NCBI GenBank assembly: GCA_013696905.1
Contig: JACCXP010000285.1
Location: forward strand, 1 to 8,849
From: Thermoleophilaceae bacterium
GTDB taxonomy: Bacteria > Actinomycetota > Thermoleophilia > Solirubrobacterales > Thermoleophilaceae
Length of the DNA stretch: 8,849 nucleotides
Direction of reading: 5' to 3'
In this document: piece after piece, positions 1 through 7,167 of the stretch
Layout of the letters: each line of letters starts with the position of its first letter
Position numbering within the stretch: the stretch's first letter is position 1
Translations under genes and position numbers: made by a program
The notes under the pieces: model-generated
The model's input: the letters and a program-made list of their open reading frames with translations, nothing else
Told to the model about the DNA's origin: nothing
Databases searched by the model: none

Positions 1-1
1 G

Positions 2-505
2 CTCACCGCGCTCGCCGTCGCCCCGCCGCCCGCCGCCGCCGCCGTCTGCCAGGGCGCCACGGCCCACCCGACCGAGACCTCGACGGAGACGATCAGGCGG
101 GCAACGCTCTGCCTCCTCAACGAGGAGCGTCGCGGCGAGGGCCTCGATGCGCTGCGCCACAACGCGCAACTCGCCGTCGCCGCGAGGCGCCACGCCCGCG
201 ACATGGTCGAGCGCACCTACTTCTCACACGACTCGCCCTCGGGCATGTCGTTCGTGCGCCGGATCGAGCGAACCGGCTACACCCGCAACGCCTCGTGGAC
301 GGTCGGCGAGAACCTCGCCTGGGGCAGCGGCAGGCTCGCCACGCCGGTCGAGGTCGTCAAGGCCTGGATGGCGAGCCCCGGCCACCGGGCGAACATACTC
401 GGACGCTTCAGCGAGGTCGGCATCGGCACGGCCTCCGGCGCTCCGGTCCGCCGTCTCGACGCCGCCGAGACCTACGCCACGGAGTTCGGCGCCCGCCGCT
501 ACTAG
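2..505 (+). CDS. Secreted CAP/SCP-domain (YkwD-like) protein, 5' end missing
   Basis: The reading frame is open from the left edge, so the true start lies outside the window; 167 residues are visible. They begin with the tail of a likely signal peptide (hydrophobic and Ala/Pro-rich, ending in a run of Ala near residue 14), so the product should be exported. A CAP (cysteine-rich secretory/PR-1) domain fills the rest. It shows LCLLNEERRGEGL at 36-48, the cavity His64 in RRHARDM, the FSHDSPSG strand at 74-81, GENLAWG with Glu103, and the signature AWMASPGHRANIL with His128, ending in a beta strand TYATEFG. These are the usual cavity His and Glu positions of the family. Bacterial members of this COG2340-type group are extracellular; their biochemical role is mostly unknown. 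Cys16 and Cys37 might form a disulfide (inference). The gene converges with topoisomerase IB, 15 bases separating the two stops. Confidence 0.9.
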   Translation, partial: LTALAVAPPPAAAAVCQGATAHPTETSTETIRRATLCLLNEERRGEGLDALRHNAQLAVAARRHARDMVERTYFSHDSPSGMSFVRRIERTGYTRNASWTVGENLAWGSGRLATPVEVVKAWMASPGHRANILGRFSEVGIGTASGAPVRRLDAAETYATEFGARRY

Positions 506-520
506 GTCGACCTTCAGTCG

Positions 521-1591
521 TCAGGCCGCCGCGAGCTGCTCTGCTCGCTCGACTGCGTCGGAGTCCTCGTGCCCGCAGATCAGGTCGAGCACGGCCTCCT
601 CGATCACGGCCTGCGGATCGCCCTCCCCGGCCGCCTCGCCGAAGGTCTCGATCACGCCCCCGATCGTCAGCCCGCCTGCGTAGCGGTCGAACACGCGCGG
701 GTCGATGTAGGACGCCCGGCAGACCGCCGGCGTGTTGCCGAGGTAGCGCGCGACCTCGTCGACCGCACGGGTGATCGCGCGCTTGCGGCTGGTCTTCGAG
801 CCGGCGACTGGAGCGGCGACCGCTAGCGCCTGAGCCGCCAGCACGGTGGCCCCCCAGGTGCGGAAGTCCTTGGCCGAGAAGTCGCCGCCCGTGACCTGCT
901 TGACGTAGGCGTTGACGTCGTCAGAGCGGATGTCTGACCACTTGCGCCCGCGCCTGTAGGCCAGCAGCTCGTCGCCGCCGCCGCGGCGGCGCTTGAGCCG
1001 TTCGACGACCGCCGCGAGCGTCGGATCCTTGACCGCCTGGATTCGGCGCTTGCCGCTCTTGGCGACGTAGTCGAAGGTGATCCGGTCGCCATCGACGCTG
1101 ACGTGGCGCTTCTCGAGCGTGGCGAGGCCGTAGGTCTCGTTCTCGACCGCGTAGTCCTCGCCGCCGACGCGGAAGAAGCCGCGGTCGAGCAGGCGCGTGG
1201 CGCAGGCGAGCACGCGCTCGCGGGACATCGAGTCATCCTCGGCGAGCGTTCGCGCCACGCGCTCGCGCATCCTCGGCAGCGAGCGCGCGAACTCGATCAT
1301 CTCGTCGAACTTCTCCTGGTCGCGGCGCTCGCGCCACTTCTGGTGATAGCGGTACTGCTTGCGCCCGGCCGCGTCGATCCCGACCGCCTGGATGTGGCCC
1401 ATCGGGTACGGGCAGATCCAGACGTCCTTCCAGGCCGGTGGGACGGTCAGCTCGCGGATCCGCTCGAGCACGACCGGGTCCTCGATCCGACTGCCCTGCT
1501 CGTCGAGGTACTCGAACCCGCGCCCCCGGCCACGCCGGCGGATCCCCGGTGTCGAGGAGTCTGAGCGCCGGAGCCTCGCCATCGTGGCCAT
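521..1591 (-). CDS. DNA topoisomerase IB (poxvirus-like bacterial family)
   Basis: A 356-residue type IB topoisomerase, which relaxes supercoils by nicking one strand through a 3'-phosphotyrosyl intermediate. The N-terminal domain (about 20-105) carries VPPAWKDVWICPYPMGHIQA and GRKQYRYHQKWRERRD, typical of the bacterial branch. The catalytic domain (about 110-320) supplies the full active site: Arg141 (FFRVG), Lys178 (VAKSGKRR), Arg244 (KDFRTWGAT), Asn286 (YLGNTPAV) and nucleophile Tyr295 (CRASYIDP). From memory of the family these match Arg137, Lys174, Arg239, Asn280 and Tyr289 of the Deinococcus radiodurans enzyme; the fourth is His in poxviruses. The length is normal. The ATG at 1591 lies 12 bases after the stop of the phosphatase gene, so the two are probably cotranscribed. 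A second ATG three codons in is an alternative start; the only ribosome-site candidate is a weak GGGA just before 1591. Confidence 0.95.
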   Translation of the reverse strand: MATMARLRRSDSSTPGIRRRGRGRGFEYLDEQGSRIEDPVVLERIRELTVPPAWKDVWICPYPMGHIQAVGIDAAGRKQYRYHQKWRERRDQEKFDEMIEFARSLPRMRERVARTLAEDDSMSRERVLACATRLLDRGFFRVGGEDYAVENETYGLATLEKRHVSVDGDRITFDYVAKSGKRRIQAVKDPTLAAVVERLKRRRGGGDELLAYRRGRKWSDIRSDDVNAYVKQVTGGDFSAKDFRTWGATVLAAQALAVAAPVAGSKTSRKRAITRAVDEVARYLGNTPAVCRASYIDPRVFDRYAGGLTIGGVIETFGEAAGEGDPQAVIEEAVLDLICGHEDSDAVERAEQLAAA

Positions 1592-1603
1592 ATTCCCAGT
1601 CCG

Positions 1604-2440
1604 TTACGTGGCAACCCCGCGCACGAGATCTTCGAGCGCCACAGGCGTGGTGGCCGCGACTACGCGTGAGCGCATGTCGAGCGCGAGCGGCGTCGTCAGT
1701 GGATCCCTGCCGTGGTCCGGGAAGGCGACCGAGCAGGCGGCCTCGCGCACCACGAGCTGCGCGGCCGCGGCGTCTACGGAGCGAGCGGCACGCAGCGAGA
1801 CCATCGCGTCCGCCCGGCCGGCCGCCACGGAGCACAGCGACAGCGCGATCGACCCGAGCGCCCGCAGGCGCGCGGCGCCCGTCGCCGCCAGTGCATCGGC
1901 GGCCGCGGCGACGTTGGCGGGGTGGGCCGACTCGATCGCCAGGATCTCGAGCGGAGCAGGGTCGGGCTTGGCGAGTCGATTCCCGTCCAGATGCGCACCC
2001 GCCCCGCGTTCGGCCCACCACTCCTCGCCCGTCGCCAGATCGAGCACATAGCCGACCTCGACATCACCCATCGTGGGGCCGCAAGCTACGGCGATCGAGA
2101 CGCAGTGGAAGGGCAGGCCGCGCTTCGCGTTGAGCGACCCGTCGATCGGGTCGACAACGACGTGCACGGGGCCCCCGCCGCCGAGCGCGACGTGGCCGCG
2201 CTCCTCCGAGATCACGGTCATCGGTCGACCGAGCGCCTCGAGCTCGGCGAAGACAGCGTCCTCGGCCGCGCGATCGATCACGAGCGCGACGTCGCCGCCC
2301 TCGCCGCGCCCGGTCGGCCGCTCACGCTCGGCGCGCGTCGGGTAGCGCTCGAGCGCGACGGCCACGGCCTCACCGGCACGGCGGCAAAGTGCGAGCCAGT
2401 CGCCGTCTGGTCGGGACGCGACTGGGTCGTCGGGGCTCAT
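1604..2440 (-). CDS. Inositol monophosphatase / fructose-bisphosphatase-family phosphatase
   Basis: A 278-residue member of the Mg2+-dependent, Li+-sensitive phosphatase superfamily (IMPase, FBPase, CysQ, HisN-like). The metal site is visible: GGDVALVID with Asp50 and Asp56, SEE at 78-80, DPIDGSLN with Asp97 and Asp100 (Ser replaces the usual Thr after DPIDG), and SVDAAAAQLVVREA with Asp223. RALGSIALSLCSVAAGRADAMV at 193-214 is the usual substrate-side segment. All metal ligands are present, so it should be active, but the substrate cannot be read from the sequence: inositol-1-phosphate, fructose-1,6-bisphosphate, histidinol phosphate and 3'-phosphoadenosine phosphate are all handled in this superfamily. 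It is the first gene of a two-gene minus-strand unit with topoisomerase IB. Its ATG has no Shine-Dalgarno but has TAGCAT nine bases upstream, suggesting a leaderless mRNA. Confidence 0.88.
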   Translation of the reverse strand: MSPDDPVASRPDGDWLALCRRAGEAVAVALERYPTRAERERPTGRGEGGDVALVIDRAAEDAVFAELEALGRPMTVISEERGHVALGGGGPVHVVVDPIDGSLNAKRGLPFHCVSIAVACGPTMGDVEVGYVLDLATGEEWWAERGAGAHLDGNRLAKPDPAPLEILAIESAHPANVAAAADALAATGAARLRALGSIALSLCSVAAGRADAMVSLRAARSVDAAAAQLVVREAACSVAFPDHGRDPLTTPLALDMRSRVVAATTPVALEDLVRGVAT

Positions 2441-2448
2441 TCCGAGCC

Positions 2449-2455
2449 TATGCTA
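2449..2455. promoter_or_regulatory. Shared, nearly symmetric -10 element for two divergent leaderless genes
   Basis: The phosphatase (start 2440, minus) and helicase-nuclease (start 2463, plus) ATGs are separated by only 22 bases. At the centre, TATGCTA reads as the -10 hexamer TATGCT on the plus strand (2449-2454, 8 bases before ATG) and as TAGCAT on the minus strand (2455-2450, 9 bases before ATG). Both fit TANNNT at the spacing expected if transcription starts at or beside the A of ATG. Neither gene has a usable Shine-Dalgarno: AGAAG at 2455-2459 is only three bases from the plus ATG. No good -35 hexamer was found on either side. The alternative is that each gene is transcribed from a promoter inside its divergent neighbour. 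Confidence 0.5.
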
Positions 2456-2462
2456 GAAGCCG

Positions 2463-5400
2463 ATGTCAGACCCCCTCGCCGGCCTCAGCTCAGCGCAGCT
2501 CGGGGCAGTGACTCGACCGGACGGCCCTCTCCTCGTGCTCGGGGGGGCCGGCACCGGCAAGACCGAGGTGCTGCTGCGGCGCTTCGCGTGGCTCGCCGAG
2601 AACGAGCACTCGGTGGAGCGCCTTGTGCTTCTCACCCGGACACCCACAGCGGCCGAGCACGCCCGGCGCCGGCTCGAGACGCTGATCGACGCACCCTACG
2701 AGCAGCTGCTCGTCACGACCGTGCCGGCGCTGTGCGCCGACCTACTGCACGACGAGGCCGTCGAGGCCGGCCTCGACCCGTTCTTCACGGTGCTCAGTCG
2801 CGCCGATCGGCTGGCGCTGCTGCTCGACCGGATCGACGAGCTGACCCTGCGCCGCCACGAGATCCGCGGCAACCCGGCGCCGTTGCTTGCCCGCTTCGTG
2901 TCACGCATCGATCGCCTCAAGCGCGAGATGGTCTCGGTCGCCGACTACCGCGCCTACGCGGAGTCGCTCCAGAGCCACGCCTCGAGCGACGCCACCCGGG
3001 CTCAGGCCGACGCCGAGCTCGAGTGGGCGCGGCTCTACGAGGACCACGACCGGCTGCTCGCAGAGGCCGGCGCGCTCGACGCGGGCGATGTGCTGCTTTG
3101 CGCCCAGCGCCTGCTTCACGACCGCCCGCACGTGCGCCACCGCGTCGCCGCCCGCTTCGGACACGTGTTGCTCGATGACCTCGAGGAGATCGACCACGCC
3201 TCGGGCACGCTCGTGCGACTGCTGGTGGACGATCACCACCGCGTCAGCGCGGCCTCCGATCGCGACCAGGCGATCGACCGCCTGCGCGGGGCCGGGCGCA
3301 AGAACGCGGCCGACTTCCAGCGCGAGCGCCCTGACGCGCGCGTCGTGGCGCTCGAGCAGAGCCTGCGCTGTCCCGGGCGGGTCGTGCAGGCGGCTTCGGC
3401 AGTGCTCACCCACGGTGACGGCGGCGAACGCCGCCTGCGCGGCACGCCAGGCGGCGAAGTGCGCTTCTGGCGCGCCACGAGTGCGCGCGCCGAGGCGCAG
3501 GCCGTCGCGGGCGCAGCCGAGCGACTGATGCTTGCGGGCGTCGCCTCGGAGCAGATCTGCGTGCTCGTGCGCTCGGTCGAGGGCGACGGCGCGCTGGTCG
3601 GCTCGGCACTCGCGGAGCGCGCGATCGCACACCGCGTCGCGGGCGCCGGCGCATACTTCAAGCGCGGCGAGGTGCGCGACGCGCTGGCGTGGCTGCGACT
3701 GCTCGCCGACCCAGCCGATTCGGGCGCCGTGGTGCGGGCGCTCTCGCGCGCACCGATCGAGCTGCGCTCGGTCGACCTCGCCCGCCTCACCCAGCTCGCC
3801 CGGCGGCGTAAGCTCGACATGGTCTCCGCTGTCGCCGCCGCCTGCGAGGGGCCGCAGCTCTCGCCCGAGGGCCGCGAGCGCGCGCAGGCGTTCCTGAAGC
3901 TCTATCGCGGCGCGGCGCGCGCGTTCGACGAGCTGCGCCCTGACGCCTTCGTGCATCGCCTGGTCGAGCGCATCGGGCTGCGCCGGCGCCAGGCACTCGC
4001 CGCCCAGGCCGACACTATCGAGCGCCTGAGGGCGATCGCCCGGCTGTCGGAGCTCGCCTCGATCTACATGCGCCGCGAGCCCGACGGCTCGACGCGGGGC
4101 TTCGCGCGCTACGCGACAGCGGTCAGCGAGGCCGCCGAGCGAGAGCCCGAGGACGAGGGCCCGCCGGCGGGCCCCGGGGTGCGGGTGATGACGATCGAGT
4201 CCGCTCGCGGGGGAGAGTGGGAGCACGTCTTCGTGCTCGGGCTGACGGCGGCGGCGATGCCCGGTTCGGCGCGGCGCGGCGGCGACGAGGTGCCCGACGC
4301 GCTGCTCAAGGAGCGCCTGCCGGCCGGTGGACGCGACGCCCACGACGGTCGCATGCGCCGGCTGCTCCACGTCGCGATGACGCGCGCGCGCCTGGGCCTC
4401 GTGCTGTCGTTCGCGGAGGGCTCGGACCCCGGCGCCCCGGACCGGCCCTCGCCGTTCTACGAAGAGGCGCGGGCTGCCCTGGGCGCGGCGGAGGAGAACT
4501 TCGACGAGCAGCTCTTCGGCCCCGCGGAGGGCCTCCACTCGACCTTCCGGATGATGCGCGACGAGGTGCTCGACACTGTCTCGGAGATCGGCGGGCGGCT
4601 CGGCGAGATGCGTCTCGACACCTACCTCGACGTCTCCCACGGCGTCGCCCGCTACCTCGAGCTGCTCAAGCTGGCGGCGCTGATCGAGCGCTCCAAGGAC
4701 GGCCAGTCGGTGTCCGATGCGATCCCCGAGGTCAACGACCTGCTCGTGCAGGCGGCCACTCCCGAGCAGCGCGAGCTGTTCGGGACCTCGGCGCTCGACG
4801 CCTACCTGCGCGACTCCGAGCGGCCCGGCACGGGCGCCGGCGGGCTCATCCGAGCGGGCTTCTCCGAGCCCTCGCTCGATCACTTCATCCCCCGCCGCGG
4901 CAACGGGCTGATGCTGTCGGCCTCCGACATCGAGACGTACCGCCTGTGCCCACTCAAGTACAAGTTCGCGCGCGTCTTCCGGATCCCCGAGGAGCCCTCG
5001 ATCAACCAGCGCTTCGGCATCGTCGTGCACCAGGTTCTCGAGCGCTTCCATCAGTCGGGCGGCGGCTCGCTCGAGTACCTGATGCACCTGTTCGAGTCCT
5101 CGTGGCGACGATCGGGCTTCGGGGAGTCGAACGACGACCTCCAGTTCCGTGAGCGCGCGGTCGACGCCCTGCGCCGCTACTGGCAGCTCGACCAGGAGCG
5201 CGAGGGCGAGCCGTTGTGGTTCGAGCGCCCCTTCTCGTTCAAGCTCGGCGCGCACCTGCTGCGCGGGCGCGTGGATCGGATCGACCGCCTGCCCGATGGC
5301 GGCTACGAGCTGATCGACTACAAGACCGGGCGCTCGAAGTCGGAGGCCGATCTGCGCGAGGACGTGCAACTCTCGCTCTACCAGATGGGCGCGCGCGAGT

Positions 5401-5615
5401 CGTGGCAGCTCGAGACCTCCGCGCAGAGCTACTACTACGTGCTCGACAACGAGAAGGTGCCGGTGACCCACTCCGAGCAGGAGCTCGAGCGCGTGCGCGC
5501 TACGGTCGAGAGCATCGCGCAGCGGATCATGCGACAGGAGTTCGAGCCGAGGCCCTCGCCCGAGCTCTGTTCGTTCTGCGACTACAGGATCGTCTGTCCC
5601 GCCGCAGAGATCTGA
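2463..5615 (+). CDS. UvrD-like helicase fused to PD-(D/E)XK Fe-S nuclease (AddB/Adn type)
   Basis: A 1050-residue protein expected to process DNA ends or double-strand breaks for recombination. The N-terminal SF1 helicase has Gln12 (Q-motif), Walker A GGAGTGKT at 27-34, motif Ia near 55-70, motif II LLDDLEE at 236-242, motif III SDRDQAIDRLRGA at 265-277, Arg302 (motif IV), the 2B-type segment near 390-430, motif V TIESARGGEW at 577-586 and motif VI RLLHVAMTRAR at 633-643. The C-terminal nuclease has Cys829, His856, Asp938, Asp952-x-Lys954, Gln969 and Tyr973, then CSFCDYRIVC giving Cys1036, Cys1039 and Cys1045. Cys829 plus C-x2-C-x5-C is the Fe-S pattern of AddB-like nucleases. Motif II has Asp-Asp-x-Glu instead of Asp-Glu-x-Gln and motif V lacks the usual His, so the motor may be weak. 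Length resembles mycobacterial AdnA/AdnB, but no partner subunit gene is adjacent. DedA follows after 9 bases. Confidence 0.9.
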   Translation: MSDPLAGLSSAQLGAVTRPDGPLLVLGGAGTGKTEVLLRRFAWLAENEHSVERLVLLTRTPTAAEHARRRLETLIDAPYEQLLVTTVPALCADLLHDEAVEAGLDPFFTVLSRADRLALLLDRIDELTLRRHEIRGNPAPLLARFVSRIDRLKREMVSVADYRAYAESLQSHASSDATRAQADAELEWARLYEDHDRLLAEAGALDAGDVLLCAQRLLHDRPHVRHRVAARFGHVLLDDLEEIDHASGTLVRLLVDDHHRVSAASDRDQAIDRLRGAGRKNAADFQRERPDARVVALEQSLRCPGRVVQAASAVLTHGDGGERRLRGTPGGEVRFWRATSARAEAQAVAGAAERLMLAGVASEQICVLVRSVEGDGALVGSALAERAIAHRVAGAGAYFKRGEVRDALAWLRLLADPADSGAVVRALSRAPIELRSVDLARLTQLARRRKLDMVSAVAAACEGPQLSPEGRERAQAFLKLYRGAARAFDELRPDAFVHRLVERIGLRRRQALAAQADTIERLRAIARLSELASIYMRREPDGSTRGFARYATAVSEAAEREPEDEGPPAGPGVRVMTIESARGGEWEHVFVLGLTAAAMPGSARRGGDEVPDALLKERLPAGGRDAHDGRMRRLLHVAMTRARLGLVLSFAEGSDPGAPDRPSPFYEEARAALGAAEENFDEQLFGPAEGLHSTFRMMRDEVLDTVSEIGGRLGEMRLDTYLDVSHGVARYLELLKLAALIERSKDGQSVSDAIPEVNDLLVQAATPEQRELFGTSALDAYLRDSERPGTGAGGLIRAGFSEPSLDHFIPRRGNGLMLSASDIETYRLCPLKYKFARVFRIPEEPSINQRFGIVVHQVLERFHQSGGGSLEYLMHLFESSWRRSGFGESNDDLQFRERAVDALRRYWQLDQEREGEPLWFERPFSFKLGAHLLRGRVDRIDRLPDGGYELIDYKTGRSKSEADLREDVQLSLYQMGARESWQLETSAQSYYYVLDNEKVPVTHSEQELERVRATVESIAQRIMRQEFEPRPSPELCSFCDYRIVCPAAEI

Positions 5616-5619
5616 GGAG
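5614..5619 (+). promoter_or_regulatory. Ribosome binding site deciding the DedA start
   Basis: GAGGAG overlaps the last two bases of the helicase-nuclease stop codon. AGGAG is followed by a 5-base spacer and then ATC at 5625. This is the best Shine-Dalgarno match in the window. It points to AUC as the start, because no ATG, GTG or TTG occurs in the DedA frame before the conserved family motif. The overlap with the stop suggests translational coupling. Confidence 0.6.
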
Positions 5620-5624
5620 AGAGC

Positions 5625-6224
5625 ATCGGCGACCTGGCTTTAAGGATCATCAGGAGCGGTGGCTATCCCGGCCTCGCCGGCCTGATCCTCGTCGAGAACG
5701 TCTTCCCACCGATTCCCTCCGAGGTCATCCTGCCGCTGGCGGGGTTCTACGTCAGCCGCGGCGAGTTCGTCTTCGGGCTGGCGGTCCTGGCCGCCACGAT
5801 CGGCTCGCTGCTCGGCGCGCTGCTCCTCTACGCGGGCGCTCGCCACGGCGGGCGCCCACTGCTGCTGCGCCACGGGCGCCTGCTGCGCATGCGCGAGACC
5901 GACCTCGACCGCGCCGACGCCTGGTTCGACCGCTACGGCGCCTGGCTCGTGTTCGGCGGGCGCTTCGTGCCTGGCGCGCGCAGCGTAGTGTCCGTGCCCG
6001 CCGGCCTCTCGGAGATGCCGCTCGGGCGCTTCGTCGCGCTCACGACGCTCGGATCTGCCGGCTGGAACGTCGCCCTGATCGGCGCGGGCTGGGCACTCGG
6101 AAGCAACTACGAGAGGGTCGCGGACGCGGTCGGCCCCGCCAGCACGGCCGTCACCGTCGCGCTCGCGCTCGGCCTGCTCGCCGCGGTGGTGTGGTGGTAC
6201 CGCCGCCGGCGCGCGGGCGGCTGA
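5625..6224 (+). CDS. DedA-family membrane protein with a probable AUC start
   Basis: From ATC at 5625 the product is 199 residues, normal for DedA proteins, which are polytopic inner-membrane proteins tied to envelope homeostasis, membrane potential and lipid-carrier recycling. Family motifs are clear: ENVFPPIPSEVILPLAG at 24-40 (re-entrant region with Glu33) and GGRFVPGARSVVSVPAG at 111-127 with Arg113 and Arg119, followed by the M-x5-F pattern. Hydrophobic segments lie near 15-45, 47-70, 105-125, 136-159 and 171-192, ending in a basic tail RRRR. The first in-frame ATG is at 5889, after the first conserved half, and cannot be the real start. CTG at 5634 is possible but lies 14 bases from the ribosome site. 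The gene probably forms an operon with the helicase-nuclease. It converges with PAC2, six bases between the stops, with no hairpin visible there. Confidence 0.9.
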   Translation: MGDLALRIIRSGGYPGLAGLILVENVFPPIPSEVILPLAGFYVSRGEFVFGLAVLAATIGSLLGALLLYAGARHGGRPLLLRHGRLLRMRETDLDRADAWFDRYGAWLVFGGRFVPGARSVVSVPAGLSEMPLGRFVALTTLGSAGWNVALIGAGWALGSNYERVADAVGPASTAVTVALALGLLAAVVWWYRRRRAGG

Positions 6225-6230
6225 GCGGTT

Positions 6231-7100
6231 CTACTCCTCCGGGCCGCGCTGACGCAGGAAGCGCTGGAAGTCGCGTGCGATCGCATCGGCCGAGGGGATC
6301 TTCTGCGGCGGCGCGTCGTCCTCTGCCTCGTCCATCGACTGCTCGAGGCGCTCGACGAAGGCCTTGACGTCGGGATCCGAGGCGACCGCCGCGTTGACCT
6401 GGCGGTCGTAGTCGTCGGTCGCCTCCTCGAGCGCACCGGCGTCGACAGCCACCTCCGCCACTCCCTCGAAGCGACGGATCAGCGCGAGCGCGGCCTTGGG
6501 GTTGGGCGCCGCTGCGACGTAGTGGGGCACCGACGCCCACAGGCTTGCCGAGGCGAGGTCGGCACGAGCACAGGCGTCGTGGAGGACCCCGACGATGCCG
6601 GTCGGGCCCTCGTAGCGCGAGCGCTCGAAGCCGAGGCGCTCGATCAGCGCCTCGTCGGATGCGAGGCCGGTGATCGAGACCGGGCGCGAGTGAGGAACGT
6701 CGGCCAGCAGCGCACCGAGCGTGATCACCATCCGCACGCCGAGCTGGCGCGCGGTGCGGATCACGTCCTCGGAGAAGGCCCGCCAGCGCAGCGAGGGCTC
6801 GACGCCCTGGAGCAGCACGAGGTCGCGCTCGGCGCCGGTCACCTGGGCGGCGTGGAATGCGTTCTCGGGCCAGTTGATGATCCGGGAGCGCCCGTCGTGG
6901 AGCTCGACGGTCGGCCGGATCGCCGAGAAGTCGAAGAACTCCTCGGGGTCGATCTGCGCGAACTCCTGAGCGTCGAAGGCGTCGAGCAGGTAGCCGAGCG
7001 CGGCGGTCGCCGCCTCACCGGCATCGTTCCAGCCCTTGAACGCGCAGACGAGCACCGGGTTTCGCAGCTTTGGGCGCTCCGTCCAGGTGACGTTGTCCAT
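6231..7100 (-). CDS. PAC2-family protein (proteasome assembly chaperone-like)
   Basis: A 289-residue member of the PAC2 superfamily, related to archaeal/eukaryotic proteasome-assembly chaperones and widespread in Actinomycetota; its bacterial function is not established. Visible family signatures are PVLVCAFKGWNDAGEAA at 15-31, LVLLQGVEPSLRW at 94-106, TLGALLADVPHSRP at 127-140, YEGPTGIVGVLHDAC at 163-177, SLWASVPHYVAAAPNPKAAL at 186-205 and the C-terminal IPSADAIARDFQRFLRQ. I chose ATG at 7100 over an open extension to 7283: the family homology begins here, the extension is low-complexity and overlaps the divergent gene, and a TANNNT box sits 8 bases upstream. The core fold appears intact. 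No proteasome genes are in the window, so a proteasome link is family-level inference only. Confidence 0.9.
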   Translation of the reverse strand: MDNVTWTERPKLRNPVLVCAFKGWNDAGEAATAALGYLLDAFDAQEFAQIDPEEFFDFSAIRPTVELHDGRSRIINWPENAFHAAQVTGAERDLVLLQGVEPSLRWRAFSEDVIRTARQLGVRMVITLGALLADVPHSRPVSITGLASDEALIERLGFERSRYEGPTGIVGVLHDACARADLASASLWASVPHYVAAAPNPKAALALIRRFEGVAEVAVDAGALEEATDDYDRQVNAAVASDPDVKAFVERLEQSMDEAEDDAPPQKIPSADAIARDFQRFLRQRGPEE

Positions 7101-7108
7101 CGCTTGAA

Positions 7109-7114
7109 ACCGTA
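7109..7114 (-). promoter_or_regulatory. Candidate -10 box (TACGGT) for leaderless PAC2 mRNA
   Basis: On the minus strand TACGGT matches TANNNT and ends 8 bases before the ATG at 7100. There is no Shine-Dalgarno, and the geometry is that of the element at 2449-2455. No convincing -35 hexamer was found, so this remains tentative. Confidence 0.4.
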
Positions 7115-7154
7115 GCGGAGCCCGAGCGCTGTGCCCGCCGTCCGACGGGCGGCC

Positions 7155-7160
7155 CAAGAT
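7155..7160 (+). promoter_or_regulatory. Candidate weak -10 box (CAAGAT) for the OB/HD exoribonuclease gene
   Basis: CAAGAT keeps the two most conserved -10 positions (A2 and T6) and ends seven bases before the GTG start at 7168. No ribosome binding site precedes that GTG, so a leaderless transcript is plausible. The match is weak and there is no clear -35 hexamer. Confidence 0.25.
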
Positions 7161-7167
7161 TGTCTCC

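Noticed and set aside
1712..3178. A 488-codon plus-strand frame crossing the phosphatase gene and the helicase start
   Set aside because: It runs through the divergent promoter region and two motif-rich genes in other frames, and its translation is low-complexity Arg/Ala-rich.
2901..5471. An 856-codon open frame antisense to the helicase-nuclease gene
   Set aside because: No recognisable domain and a biased Arg/Ala/Leu/Val/Glu composition. It mirrors the GC-rich codon pattern of the plus-strand gene, which carries all the helicase and nuclease motifs.
5613..5615. Helicase-nuclease TGA read as selenocysteine, giving an in-frame fusion to DedA
   Set aside because: The frames do match, DedA lacks a standard start and a tRNA-Sec is nearby. 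But a strong ribosome site sits at the stop, no convincing SECIS hairpin follows (only CCTG/CAGG with a large loop), and a cytosolic nuclease fused to a membrane protein makes little sense.
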